DNA from: Brachypodium distachyon
Lineage: Eukaryota > Streptophyta > Magnoliopsida > Poales > Poaceae
Assembly (NCBI RefSeq): GCF_000005505.3
Contig: NC_016131.3
Location: 47,477,355 to 47,541,354 of the forward strand
Length of the DNA stretch: 64,000 nt
Direction: 5' to 3'
How positions within the stretch are numbered: the stretch's first letter is position 1; each line of letters begins with the position of its first letter. The notes beneath the pieces are model-generated. The model saw only the letters and a list, made by a program, of their open reading frames with translations. It searched no databases and was not told the DNA's origin. A program made the position numbers and the translations under genes. Of this stretch, positions 24,323 to 37,000 are shown piece by piece.

Positions 24323-25125
24323 TGTCGTGGTGGTGTCACGGCAGATGCCATAGGATGGCTTATGTTGAGGCCAATGGACGAAGGAGGAACTGGAGGAGGG
24401 AGGACGTGACGAGAAACACGCACAAACACAAGAACATGCACACGGTTTACCCAGGTTCGGAATCCTCTTGTTGAGGTAAAACCCCTACTCCTACTTTGTA
24501 GTATTTGCCAAGATACCGAAATCTACGATGGTGCTCCTTGAGCAGCTTTCTTGAAGAAGAAGAAGGGGAAACCCTAGATGACTAAGTGAATGACCCCTCT
24601 CCTGGGAGGGGTAGTGCTTTTATTTATAGGCCGCCAATGTCACACTGACATGTGGACCAAAAGCTAACCCTATCTTCCATGGGCCCCGCCGGGCACGCCC
24701 CTTGGTTCCCTTCGGGTGGCACGGCAGGGAACAAGACAGTTTTACTTTTCCTGGCGTCTGGCAACACGTACCGTAGCCACGCGCCGGCTTCCGTCATCGG
24801 TTCTCTTTCGGTGCTTCTTTGCGCAGTCGCCTGGCACCGCGACGTAAGCAACGACTGTTCTCCCGTGATAAAGAGGGCGCTGCTTTACTTTGTGCCATGT
24901 GATAAGGATAAGACCGTTGACGTGTCTCGGCGGTGGCCGAGATCGGACTGTTCGTGATTAACCTGCAACCACATAAAACAAGATAGGCATGCCGTCATAC
25001 CCCTGTTATGCCGGTCTGATGTTAGTTCAGCTTAAGGATGACGGCGTACATGCCTGTGCCGGCATTGCACTCGTCATCTCGGCTAATGTGTGTCGCCTTG
25101 ATCCTATCCGGTGTCATCCCTGACA
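24323..25125 (+). mobile_element. Solo LTR nested in the 3' LTR
   Basis: The 803-bp segment begins TGTCGTGGTGGTGTCACGGC and ends CATCCCTGACA, with GTTTG on both sides (24318-24322 and 25126-25130). It interrupts the 3' LTR of the surrounding element at the point where the 5' LTR reads TTAGTTTGGG without a break. A TATA-like TTTATTTATAGG lies near 24615. I cannot name the family; TG...CA ends and 5-bp duplication fit either Gypsy or Copia. Confidence 0.85.
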
Positions 25126-25155
25126 GTTTGGGCATGCCGAGGTAGCCCCTTGTCA

Positions 25156-25285
25156 CTTATACAGGGCTCTCATTTTGTATTGTGTGTGTGGATAAAGACC
25201 TGCGCACACAACCAAACAGGCCCAGAATCTGCTGTATACACTGGGCCTTAATTGGTCCGTGCACGTGTTAACCTCGGAAAAGGCC
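25156..25285. repeat. Flanking duplication, right copy
   Basis: Begins exactly at the outer end of the 3' LTR with CTTATACAGGGCTCTCATTT and ends GGAAAAGGCC. It is a shorter, diverged copy of 19022-19193. Confidence 0.9.
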
Positions 25286-28200
25286 GGCCCCTTGGTTTCA
25301 GTGCAAAAGAGCCCCGAGCAGATGGCAGATGGACCTAGACTGCCGGCCCAAGTTTCGAATCACTGAGACACGACGGAAACCATCTTTTGCCCTAGTCAAC
25401 CAACATGCGGTGCTTTGCATTCTTTATCTCCTTGGACGAAAGAACTGTACTTCATCCGTACAATAAATTTTTTCTCAGTTTTCATTAAATTTGAATGCAT
25501 CTTACACTAAATCATGTCTAAATACATTCAAATTTTAACAAATTTGAAACATCGTTTTGTGTTAGCGAGGAAGCAGTAGCTTTTGGCGAGATCTCGCAAA
25601 TACTGATGGAGTGATCCAATCCAACTCCTTGGCTGTCGCATGGACCATTGGACTGGACCATAGAGTCAGCCAGGCAACAATGATCACCCGGGGCAACCTT
25701 GCTGGGAATCTGGTGTCGTCCGTAGGCCTGAAACTGATTTGTGGTGGTACCAAAACTGCATTGGTCGGTGCGTGTCCTTTCCTTTCTCATCCATGGATTA
25801 GCCCCGGATCACAAGCTCGCTCTGTCGGTCCCACCTGCAGTCACACCACACCGCTGTTAGCCCAGCACTACCAATTAGTGGTAGACGCGATGATCCCGTA
25901 GAGCTAGCACTTGTTCAGCGACAACGATCCAACGTCAGCACACGTCACTCGGTCACTGGCTAACCAAACACCGTAAAGAGACGAACAGCAAAGATCCAAG
26001 CTACCCGTTTGGGTCACCACCATGTGTACGTAAGTAAGATACGCGCGCTCCCACGCACACAAACAAATTACTAAGAAAAAGAAAGTATATATTGGCGTCA
26101 AATGGAGGACAGGTTTCTGGCCTTCTCGATCGCTGGCCGGCCATTACTCTATTGTCGCCACACAGTGGAGGACTAGCACAATAATTTATATATACGGAGC
26201 TGGTACACCATCCCTGCTTTGCAGATTTTTATTAAATGCAGTGACGTATGCATATAGTTCCAGAAATAAACTGATGCATGCATATCTCTCGCTTGTTCAG
26301 CGGATAGATTTTGTAGCAAGATTTGGCGGTGAGATGCCGACTACCAGTAAAGGCAACGACGACGGACGACCCAACGCTACCAGTAAAGAGAAGAGGCATG
26401 TGTACGTACGTACGCTGCGTAATGGAGAATTTCTACGGTCATCTCGTCAGATTGAAGGGGCAAGAGCAAGATCTCCTGCCTGTATTTTAGGTACCCGGGC
26501 AATTAAACCACGATATGATATGGACGCCTGCAAAATGCAAGTAAACGCAAACTAACCTTTATGCACGGAGCGGAGACCCGGCCTAGCTCTCTTTGGTCAG
26601 CGTGTGTCCTTTTCTGATTTGGTCATCACAACGTACATACAGTAAAGAAAGTTAAGTCCCGAGAGTTAGTAGTACGTTGGGACGTGGAAAGGACGAGATC
26701 TCGCCGTCAAGGAGGTCGTTGATGTATAAGTAAGTACGTTGTCGTCTAATCAGGGCTAGCTAGCTTCGTTTTGTGGGGAGACGTACCGTCGCGCGCGCGC
26801 TGCTGGCAGATCTTTTCGTGTTAAAAATGCACGGCGTGATGCATGCATGCGCCGGATGTAACAACGACAAGAGAGTGTCGTCGACCGGATCGAGAGTAGA
26901 TTTTGGAAGACTTTGCTGGTGACCGATCTGATTCCAGCTTAGGAGTTGTGTATGCCCTCCAAAGCTGGAATCGTATGCATCTTTGACATTTCCTTTCCAA
27001 CTTGAGTAGTACTACTTACTACTTGCGCACGTATTCCCGTAGAGCCGCGCGCGCGTGTGCGGGACGCGACTGCCCGCGCGCAAGTCCACGGTGCTCGGAT
27101 GCTGAGCTCGCACATGGCAGCGAGGACACGTTTGATTATACGTACTCCTATACATATCTGCCCGATATCGACGTACGCTGTAACAAAAAAGAAAGCACTT
27201 GTGGGGAAAATCGAGCAGGCAGGGAGCGGACGATTTCTACTTGATCTCGTAGAAAGGGACATGCAACAGAGAGAGAGGGCCGGACAGGGGGGTGTGAGAC
27301 GTCCAAAGGTGGCCGAGTGACACGAGGATTATGGTACAGAGAGGAAATATGACGAGTGGGGCCACTGTGCTGGGTTGTACTAAAACAACGACAATAAATT
27401 TAATTATGGTTTGAGAGATTACTACTTAACTTAACCCGCTGCGGAAAAAAATGACCCACCATGCAGCTCAAGTCAATTTACGATCCCGGGACATCCATCA
27501 TAATTTAAGAGAGTTTATATATGGCCGAGTGACAAAACATAGTATATCTTCATTATTTTTCTGTGTTGCCATGTTTTATTAGTTATAAGGATATGAAAGA
27601 ACATCTTATGGTTAATTGGTGGGTTGGTAAATCACCAAGATTGCCCACATTTTAGATCGATCTAGCTCTGGCAAGGCCGAACTGGTGAAGTCAGATGCCT
27701 CCGTGGTTGGTGGTGAAAGGTTGACTAGTTTGGAATTTTGCCGCGGAAGTTGTTTTGAAATGCTACAATACATAGCACGTACTACTAGTATGTTGCTTGT
27801 TCGCACTAGTGTGAGCGAGATGTCGCAATCATGTGAAGAGGCGTAATTCGATACCGCCCCCCCGCCCCCGCGAGTCATCGGGTTTTTCAGGACCCCGCGA
27901 CTTAACTCAGGCTCACGTACTTATAACCCGCCGTAAGGCCATATCCAAGCCCTGTGTAACCCCGTAGTCGCGTACGTATTCGTGTACGGCGTCGAGGTAA
28001 CCCGCCCGCAAATGTAAATAGAAAAAAAAGAAAAGAAAAGAAAATGAAAACAAAAACAGAAACGGCCGGATCAACGCCACGATTCGCGCACGCGATACAT
28101 TCTCGGCTGGCGGTTTCCAAAAAAAAAATCATGCGGTGGCCGCCATCTGCGATTCTGTCCGGCGGAAGAGACCCGAGACCACCTCGCCAACCTTTTACAC

Positions 28201-28462
28201 AGATCTCCGTGAAAACTCCGGCAGCCGGACACATATCTCGACGGAGTGGTCTCGTTCGACCAACCCTGTCGTGGTTCCCGCCTCCTCTGTTCGTCCGAAG
28301 GTAATGCCGTGCTTTCATGCTATTGGCGTCCACGCCAACCTCATGTAGGTTAGCCTAGCTAGCGCTATAGTTTAGCTCCGCCACCCCGGTAGCCACCTAT
28401 ACATTCTGCCTTTTTCATTATCAATAACATCGCAAGTTCATGTGGTTGTGCAGTGCTGAGGT
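25286..28462. other. Unassigned intergenic sequence
   Basis: Low-complexity bits (CGCGCGCGCG near 26793, ACGTACGTACG near 26404, an A/G-rich tract at 28021-28045) but no gene I can support. The last 300 bp (about 28150-28440) may hold the leader of the transposase gene that follows. I looked there for a terminal inverted repeat matching 37.2-37.7 kb and found none. Confidence 0.4.
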
Positions 28463-31155
28463 ATAAAGGACGACAACGGATACGCGGGCGGGGATTCTAG
28501 TTCGGATAATGAATCCACGTCATCTAGTCCTAGGAACGGGCCATTTGATGGCGAAGGAACCGACGACGGAAACGTGAGGCTTGAGCGTGAATTAGGTGTT
28601 GATCATGAGCAGGCCGATCCTGCTGATTCGGACTACATGAGCGATGTAAGTTGTATACCTTGTTTCCTAATCATACCTGAAGCGATGATAAATACAAGGA
28701 ACGTGACGCCAAGTTATGATGCGTATGGTTTCATTTCTTTTTACAGTCCATGATGGGCTCCGGCGATGAATATGAATACATTGGGAATTCGGACATTGAC
28801 ATGGGGCATGAAGAAGACCCTGAAGAATCGGAGGTTATTACGGGGTCCTACTCGGGAAGCACGAGTGAGGTACATTGATCAGCTGTTACATGATTTAATG
28901 ATATTGAGACTTATATATGTATTTCACATTGTGTAGTTGCAAGACCATCTTTAGGACGAAGAAGCGGGAGACTGCAGTTTTAACATGAACATTGAACTTG
29001 ACGAAGATCGGAGTGGTAGATACCATCAAATAATGGAGATGTTTTTCTATTCGGAAGATGCTGCTTACAGTTTCTACAACAACTATGCTAAAGAAAATGG
29101 ATTCAGCATAAGAAGAGTAGGTGAAACGAACCAAGAATGCTCCCGGACAAGTACGCTTAAGGCGTTTTGTCTGTTCGAGGGAAGGCAAACGTCATAAGAG
29201 GTACTTTGCCAACCTGGGAGGCCGCTCGCAAAGGCTAAGGGCTGAATCTCGATGCAACTGCAAAGCGCATCTCGTTGTGAAGCTCGACCGTCAGCGTTGG
29301 GTTTGGGTTGTTGCAAGGTTCGACGACCTCCACAACCATATATTGGCCAAAGCGGACGAAGTCCCATTTCTTCAGTCGCATAGGAAAATCAAAGATTTTT
29401 AGAAAGCAGAAATTTTAGCATTGGGAGCTGCTGGGTCAGAAAGCACATGATCATGAGTAGTTTCATAAGCAAATACGGGAGATACAGTGAAGTGGGATTC
29501 GTGAGATGGGATGTGTATAACATGTGTGCCAGAGAGAAGAGAAAGCTGATTGCGAAGGGTGACGCGCCCACCTCACTCGGCATTATGCTCAGCAGGAGGG
29601 ACAATGATCCTGATTTTTTTTCGAGTACCAGGCAGATGAGATGGGACGACTGCGAAGCATGTTTTGGTGTGATTCGCAGTCACGTCAGGACTATCAGGAT
29701 TTCGGCGACGTCGTCGTGTTTGACAATACCTACAAGATGAACCGGTATGGCATGCCATTCATTCCCTTTGTTGGTCTGAACAATCACCGTAAGACCACAG
29801 TTTTTGGGTGCGCCATCGTTTCAGACGAGCCTGAAGAAACATACGTATGGCTGCTCCAAACATTCTTGAGAGCCATGTGTCAGAAGAAACCGAAGGCTGT
29901 GATCACTGATGGTGACGCTTCTATGATCAGGGCTATTGGGGCCGTCCACATAGGCGTATGGCACCGTCTATGTTCTTGGCACATAGAGAAAAACATGAAG
30001 AAGCACCTTAGTTTTAAATCAACAAAAGAGTTCCGGTCTCTCTTATACTACACCACTTCAGAAGACACATTCGAAGACAGGTGGAACGCGTTTGTTCAGA
30101 AATTGTGGACAGATAGAACAGAACCATGGCTGAGGAGGATGTACAGAAAGAAAAGACTGTGGGCCGCGTCCTATCTCTCGGGAGGATTTTTTCTAGGTAT
30201 GAGAAGCAATCAGAGAAGTGAAAGTCTGAACTCATGCCTCCACCTTCACCTTGACTTCGGAATGACTCTCGTCGATTTGATAGTGCACTATGAGAACGCA
30301 ACTGTTCGTAACCACGAGGCAGAGGCAAGTGATGACTGCAGCTGTTCTCAGACACTAGCTGTGGCAGTTACAAACTGTAAGGCGATCGAGGTTGCCGATT
30401 CACGTGTGTTCACTCCGGCAAACTTTTATATGGTGCAGAAAGATCTCAAGAATATTGGCGGCCTACAAGTGTTTGATGTACACGACGGAGATCCTCGGCG
30501 TTTCATCGTTGGATGGAAAAACAACAACAGGTACAGGTTCGCCGTGGACTACACACCCGGAAGTTCTGAAGAAACTATCAAGTGCAGCTGTCGTATGATG
30601 GCTCGTAAGGGTCTCCCTTGCAAGCATATCCTCTACATACTAAAGGTATTGAAATTGGAATAAATTCCTCGATGTTGTGTTCTTCCACGCTTCTCGAAAA
30701 CAGCCAGGCATGGAGTGCCCGTGAGGCGAAACAATGATGTGTTTGCATGGGGATGATGGTCCGGAGCAGGGGAGCGGAAACGATATAGCGAGCTTAGCGT
30801 ATTAGGCTCGGAGGCTTTCCACGTCGCGTGCAATGATCGGGTCCAGTTCAGTGAGATGAAAGGATTCTTGAAGAACATGATATCGAAGACACAAGCTGGG
30901 GGCAACAGATTCTTCGATGAAGAAGATGGTAAGAAAACAGAAATCACACACCCATTGATTGGCGATCCCGTCAAAGTTTGTACCAAAGGAGCGCCCAAGC
31001 AGAAGACTAAATTTCGGCCCGGTCATAACTCGCCCATAACGAAAAATGGCCGGCCACTAGCATACGACGAGCAAACAAAACCGCAGGTGTGCAGCACCTG
31101 CAAGCTTCCAGGCCATAACATACGCAGCAAAGTTTGCAAACTACATCCGTCGTAA
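28463..31155 (+). pseudogene. FAR1-like Mutator (MULE) transposase, decayed
   Basis: Order of parts: acidic exons (about 28463-28645 and 28747-28869, GT/AG borders), an exon from 28955 with the FAR1 zinc-binding domain (EDAAYSFYNNYAKENGFSIRR, then NCKAHLVVK and DDLHNHIL), the MULE DDE domain (VVFDNTYKMNRYGMPF, AVITDGDASMIRAI, CSWHIEKNMKKHL, RSESLNSCL), and a SWIM finger (KCSCRMMARKGLPCKHIL) with a donor at 30646. A last exon from about 30770 ends in a zinc knuckle (CSTCKLPGHNIRSKVC) and a stop at 31155. Lesions: frame slips near 29118, 29429 and in a T run near 29615, and TAG at 29400-29402. The central 340 codons (29641-30663) remain open. FAR1-family host transcription factors share this architecture, but the surrounding decay and the protease partner favour a transposon. 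Confidence 0.82.
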
Positions 31156-31404
31156 GGGCCTTCAGACATCACTAATCATCAATACATTTTGTACTGAATT
31201 ACTTTGTTGCTGAATTTTTGCCGTATCTTTTCGTGCAGCAAGGCGGATGGGAACTAAAAGGGCAGGGCCGGCGTTCATCTTCTTTTTACAAAATTTCAAT
31301 GATGTATATTTTATGAACTTTATTGTACTCTTATATTTCGAGCGGTAATTTAGACTATCATGAGCGGATAAGAATGTAGCATAATGTAGCATACTTAGTT
31401 AATT

Positions 31405-31632
31405 GGGGCGCCATTTTATGCCAGTCAGGCCGCCCCTAAACTGGCGAGTGGGACTAAACGACGCCATCTCCCTCGTCGCGGCCTAAACACGCGTGGCCCG
31501 CAGGCGCGCAGCGCGTGCGGCCTTTCCCTCGTCGCGGCCCAACACGCGCGGCCCACAAGCGCGCGTGCAGGGAGATGCCGTCGTTTAGTCCCAACTCGCC
31601 AGTTTAGGGGCGGCATGACCGGCATAAAATGG
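31405..31632. mobile_element. Small inverted-repeat element (MULE-MITE-like)
   Basis: The two halves are inverted copies: CCATTTTATGCCAGTCAG, CCCCTAAACTGGCGAG and GGGACTAAACGACG on the left, with the complement of each on the right (31632 back to about 31560). Arms are about 70 bp or longer and the centre is GC-rich with GCGCGGCCC blocks. I found no clear target duplication. A related single end occurs at 40756-40830. Flanking 31156-31404 and 31633-31881 hold nothing I recognise. Confidence 0.7.
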
Positions 31633-31881
31633 TCCGTTGTCACCAATGCGTTAGGATCAGTGCTGTTGATTGCAGTTTAAATCGGCTATGCAGATTACGT
31701 AAACAAAACTAAATTAAACCAAATTTAAACTATATATTCGCCGACGCGGCCATTTTTTCATATATGTTTAAATCTCTGATGCGACATTTAAACGGCAATG
31801 GAAATAGGCATTTAAACGGAATGGAAATACGAATTTCATTCAAACATTTTGGATTTATTACATGTTAGAACGAAATTAAAC

Positions 31882-32779
31882 CTAATCTAAGAAACTCCAA
31901 CTAAAGTCGCTGTTATTGCTGCCGTCGGAGACCGGCTCGTCCTTCACCGGGACAAACCCGGCACTGCTACTAGCGGCCGACCAGGCGACCAGGCGAGCGC
32001 CTCTCTCTCGGTCATCCAAGGAGGCTCCACTGCGGAGAGCACCATGGCGGCCTGGTAGCCCGGGACCTCCTCGAGATTCCCGGGAGCCACGAGCGACGTC
32101 TGCACGCCGCGCTCCTGCGCCCACCATGGCGCCGGCTCCTCCTGGGCGGGTGCTCCGGGCGACGGCGGCGGCCCGTCGCGGCTGACGATGGCGCGTGCCG
32201 GGCGTGCCGCAGGCCGCTTCTTCACGGCCATCCTCTTGCGCCGCGGTGAGAGGCCGCCGGACCTCGTTTGCGGCGGAGGGAGGCCGGGGAGAGCGCCGGG
32301 AGGGGCGCGCCGGTTTCGAGGTGGTCGAGGACGGCAGCGAGCGTGCGGCTGGGCACGCCCCACCAAGCCATGCGCCCGACGACGTTGTGCCGTCCAGATG
32401 GTGGGTTGGCGGGGTCGAACTGGGCGAGCTCGGCCGCCCGCTCGCCCTGGAAGAGCGCCTCCCAGTACGCCGTGTTGTCGGCGGCGTATCGGGGGGCCTG
32501 CGGGTCGTCCTCCGACATGAGCGGCCGGCGCCGGGCGACGTCGGCGCGCCACCGAGGGCTCCCGACGGGCGGCACCGGCGGGACCCCCACCCCGCCGATG
32601 CTCAGATGCCACCCCGAAGGGAGGCGCGTTTCCGGCGGAGTCGGGTAGCCAGCTTGGTACAACGCCTCCGCCTGGTCGGACAGCAGCGTGTGCGGGAAAA
32701 ACCCGTTCGCCACTGCGTCGTCCGTCCGGCGGCTGCTATCGCCGCGTCCCCACCCACCGCCGCTGCCGCTGCTGAACAT
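31882..32779 (-). pseudogene. Unknown-family gene, two frameshifts
   Basis: ATG at 32779 opens MFSSGSGGGWGRGDSSRRTD, followed by Trp/Pro-rich blocks (YPTPPETRLPSGWHLSIGG, VGRMAWWGVPSRTLAAVLD). Near 32290 the frame shifts by one base into SGGLSPRRKRMAVKKRP and EEPAPWWAQERGVQ. Near 31985 an exact 8-bp tandem duplication (CGACCAGG twice at 31978-31993 on the plus strand) shifts it again into the C-terminus GFVPVKDEPVSDGSNN ending FSWSFLD. Undoing both changes would give about 290 codons. A TATAAA lies about 85 bp upstream (minus strand, near 32860) with CT-rich leader in between, so it once was a real gene. I do not know its function. The basic RRKRMAVKKRP stretch could be a nuclear signal. Confidence 0.55.
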
Positions 32780-33149
32780 GATCGCGAGGGAGAGAGAGAG
32801 GTGCGAGGGGGAGAGAGAGGCGAGATTGCGGTGTGGGGATCGCCGAGGGAGGCGGGGGGTTTATAACGGCGAGGGAGGCGACTGGCCGGGGAGACGAGAG
32901 GGCTGGTGGGTGCAATAACGCCGGCGTGGGAAACACGCGACGGGACGGCTCGCTAGGCGTCTTGGAACCCGCACGGTGACTGGCAGGGCGGCTGCGTGGG
33001 AAACCGGCGCAGACCACGACCGCTTTAACTCGCCCACCGACCGCGCAGTTATAGGGTACGTGATTGCATGCATGCAAAAACGTACGTACCCTTTTGTCTT
33101 CCTTTTGTCTTTTCATTTGCAAATTTTTATAATTTGGTCAAAATTCTGC

Positions 33150-33700
33150 GGTTTTGGCTGATTTCATATCAGAATTTTTTCGAAAACATGAAACCAAGTG
33201 GCCGGCCGTTGTTCATAGGGGTACGCTAGCATGGAAAACAAATTTGGTCCGATTCCGAGGATGTCGAAAAATCGGAACCCCCCCTTCCGAAATGACGTTT
33301 GATGTAACCCAAACGCCCTCTCCGAAGCAACTCCGTTTTTTCGACCCTCTCCGAATGTCCTCATTTTTTTACACGGAATATAGGACACCAAAGATGACAC
33401 TTGAACACGGTTTCTGGATTTACCCAAATTTTTTGAATTTTCTATGGTTTTTACGAGTTTGGTCACAATTTTGTAACCCAAACGCCCTCTCCCAAGCAAC
33501 TCCGTTTTTTCGACTCCGAATTTTTTCAACTTTTTCGAAAAACAAAATAAGTGGACTCCGGGGAGGGGAAACATGAGTATCATAGGGGTACCACAATGGG
33601 TTGCGAACCATTTCGGAAGGAGGGTCCGATATCGTTCGCAACGAACTCTGGCATGACTATGCCATCCTTGATACACACAGGGAAGCCCATGATTTACGAG
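33150..33700. repeat. Repeat-derived sequence with internal direct repeat
   Basis: The block GTAACCCAAACGCCCTCTCC plus AAGCAACTCCGTTTTTTCGA occurs at about 33304-33345 and again at 33473-33514. A long minus-strand ORF across 33164-33772 reads like repetitive non-coding DNA and I do not call it. The element family is unknown to me. Confidence 0.45.
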
Positions 33701-33705
33701 GATTT

Positions 33706-33967
33706 TGATTGTCCTCGTAGAGTCAATGCCAATTGATCTACGTGGACGGCCAAACCCTTTTATGCTGGCCAAACCCTTTTATGCTCATAGAGTCAATGGC
33801 TTTTCCGCATCGTGATTGGCGGTGCGTCAAGCGCGCTCTTGGGGCGCGATTTTGGGACGGCCCGATGGCTATTCCGCATCGCCCGCTTATGGGCGCCGCT
33901 ACCAGCGTAAACGTGTTTGACCGTCCACGCAGATCGGTTGTCGTTGACTATACGAGGATAATCAAAT
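33706..33967. repeat. Inverted repeat, ~50-bp arms
   Basis: Left arm 33706-33758 (GATTGTCCTCGTAGAGTCAA ... CTACGTGGACGGCCAAAC) is matched in reverse complement at about 33915-33967 (GTTTGACCGTCCACGCAG ... ACGAGGATAATC). Between the arms is CCAAACCCTTTTATGCT, twice in direct repeat. The shape suggests a MITE or the stem of a larger element; no target duplication is evident. Confidence 0.55.
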
Positions 33968-34089
33968 GTTTTGTCCAAATAAGAAGAGAAAAAATAGTTC
34001 CCCCACTTCATCAATAAATCTAAATGAAATGTTTCGCCGAAATAAGAAGATAAAAAATAGTTCGACTAATCTATCGATCTGCGCGTGTC

Positions 34090-37000
34090 CTATTCAACTC
34101 TATTCAACTCCTTAGATAATTCTTGAATGTTGTTTCGCATGTGCTCCATCTGGTTTTCTTCGCACAATAATATCTTCGCAACAACATGTCTCCTCGAAGC
34201 GTTAATGGTTGTCTGCAATAAATATGTTACCTGTTAGTACAAATATTTTTGAAATGTGATAGTGGAAGTACAAACATTCGTGCCAACCTGGCTATATTGT
34301 GATGTAAACCTTTCTCCATCCCAGTGCTCCATGGAACGCATAACGAATATACCACACGAGATACTGATACAACACAGATTGATCTATATCAAGACATTGC
34401 ACAAAAGATTTGAATTCTGATCCACCTTATACTCACCCATCGTTTTGCTGTGGTGCTTCATACGACTTAATGGGCAAGTCGACCACATCCGGAAACTCTG
34501 CACCTGATGCGTTGTTCGCCTCTTCTATGTCTCTTGCGAGGCTGAGCCTCTAAAAAAACAACTACAGTTAGAGGCACGGTTGCATAGTTCGTAACGGAGT
34601 CAAAAATATGTATTATTGTACTAGGTTCTTCGCGACTTTCATTGACTCCTTATCATAGCTCTTCATGGAGTTGAGAATTTGGAATTCTTTTTTCACCGTG
34701 TGCATAACAATTGTAACCTAGTGAAAACCGGCAACGTGCGTCTCGAAATAGGCCTTCACAAAAAATAGTACATTTAGCGTATGCACATAATTTAATTACA
34801 ATGTGTAACGTTGCATTTACCTTAGGACACACGAAATATTCGGATTCGGCTCTTTCATAGGCAGCCGATTTGTTTGTTGCGTTATCACGGCTGTTTCGTG
34901 ACCTTCTAGGAATAGAAGCCCCACCAACAATTTTGTTTAACAATGTGTTTGCTCGGTACACGGGACAAAGGTGTCGATCCATACGACCAATGTGAGAATA
35001 CACCACGTGCATGTATGCATTTATCACCTATTCCAAAAGCAGCAGGATATAAGCAACATGTGAAACGCAACGCAACATCAATTATCAGCCATGTACTCAC
35101 CTCGCTTCCTAGCATTTCGTCCGCAACAACAGACTGAAGTTGTTCAGGTGACACAGCAGTCCCATCTCTATCTCTGAAAATAGCACTTTTCCTTTGGGAA
35201 ATGCCAGCGGCGTGGGCTGTTTCAACATAAAGCACGGCGGCATCAATGAGTTCTGTTGTCACGACGTCTGCTACCCGTTCATTAATCCGCCCTTTGCCCG
35301 AACTAGACGCATCAATTAATCCTGAAATATATGTCCATTGTTAATCAATATATGCAGTTGAAAACAACACTGCTCATCGTCGTACGAAAACATCATATAA
35401 TAATACCTATTTTAGCACCACCCTTCGTACGTCTCTTTCGTGGCTGAACAGTGAAAGGGGATTGGAGCACAGTCAAAACCTTATGCTTGCGCTTTCCAAG
35501 AACTTCAGTCTTCGCCACCGACTTGCACTTGGCATTTAGACTTCCGGAGTCCTCAGATGGAACAGATTTTTCTTGGAAACTAGGCTTCAGGCCGGCCGAC
35601 CTCAAGCATCTATCCACAGAAACCAATGGTGATGACTCGGGTGACATAGTAGTGCTTGCCTCAATGTCGACAGGTTGTGATGGTCTCCCCAGACCGAGCA
35701 CTCCAACTCCAGCCTTGCACTTGGTTTCACCTGCGCCGGTTGGTACTGTCTGTTGGGGCGTACTGAATTTTTGTTCAACCCCATCTCAAGATGACACAAT
35801 TTGTACATCAGAATTTGCCATGTCTGAGTAAGCACCCGTGAAATATTTGTCCTCATAACGGCCTTTCACATCTGTCCAGTTGTCTTCATGTTGCTCCTCA
35901 TCTGACGAAGCCTTTCCAGGTTTGTACGTCACACCCGCCTTGTTTAGCCTTTCCATGATTATCTGAAAAAATGAATAATGCAAAAATCTTGACGTGTGCG
36001 TAAGGAGAGGTAGAAATAACGACGGCGTGAATGACCTTTGCGGATTGATCTGCAGCACGGTCGATTTTGCTGTCGATTTGGGCCATGAACGGCTGCATTA
36101 CGCGTTTAATGACTTCCTCCAACCTGCCGTTGCCGATACTTCTCTTACATGCAGGTTCGGGCTTTAATGGTCGTCGCCCAGACCTTGGTGGTGCTTTCTG
36201 AGACAGGTCTGGAGTACTAACTTTTCTCCATCTTGCGACTTCCGAGAGGTCGTCCTCAATCTGCAAGTTGACATGGAACACATGTAGATGAAGGAGAAAT
36301 AGGTAGTTGCACTTCTAATGGATGAACAAAACACCCTCACCCTGCAGTTTTTTCCACGGCCATGGACTTGATCGTACTCATCTCTCTTGGTAGCTTCCGG
36401 CTCGCCCCAGTTCATAGCGAGTGGCCTCATAGACATCTCGACGTCACACTAACTTTCCTTAAAAGGTCTAAGCTTCTCCCAATATAGGTATTGTATGCAT
36501 AATTAGCGTTACATACGCAGTTGTAACATGAAAATGTAAATAAATTCTAAATGAAAAATAGTCGGCTTGTACCTGTATTAGTGCAAGATTTCCTCGAGGC
36601 CGTTGAATAATCGAGTCACCGTTTTTCACCTTGCCCAGCCCATCAAACAAGATGGACAACGTGAACGCATTCCAGTTAAACAGGCGCATTCTTTTGATAT
36701 CTTCCACAAGTGCAAAATATTCTTTGGGGACAATAAGTCCATTATCAGGCGCGAGCAGTACACCAATAAGGACTAGGACAGAACGCCGGAGGAAGTCGTC
36801 ATCCCTCGCCCCATCCCTTACAGTATCCTCAATGAGTTGGTCGGTCACAAGGTTGTGTGTTTGTCTACTAACAAACCTCGAAGGAATTCGATCTCGTATG
36901 TCTAAACCTTCTTCAATTAAAACGTCGGCCACACTAAGGCCGGTGTTAACTAAGCCTAAAATGATCGTGACATCCCGGTGATCCAGTGAAATTGAGCCGT

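Larger units (their letters stand above)
19208..25155 (+). mobile_element. Non-coding (LARD-like) LTR retrotransposon
   Basis: The 5' LTR spans 19208-19693, from TGACGAGGGAATGACCC to CCCCTCGTCA; its termini are the inverted pair TGACGAG/CTCGTCA. A primer-binding-site-like TTGGCGCCGACCGTGGGGA follows. The 3' LTR starts at 23860 with the same TGACGAGG and ends at 25155, split by a nested solo LTR (24323-25125). Both LTRs contain a TATATAAAGGACTAGGAGG promoter-like block. The ~4.2-kb interior holds no gag, protease, reverse transcriptase or integrase that I can see, only GTCGA/ACTCG-rich repeats and a nested LINE-like insertion. It therefore fits a large retrotransposon derivative mobilised by a partner, probably Gypsy-like. 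Confidence 0.82.

Noticed and set aside
33164..33772. 202-codon minus-strand ORF
   Set aside because: Begins inside one arm of an inverted repeat and covers a direct repeat; low-complexity Phe/Lys content and no domain.
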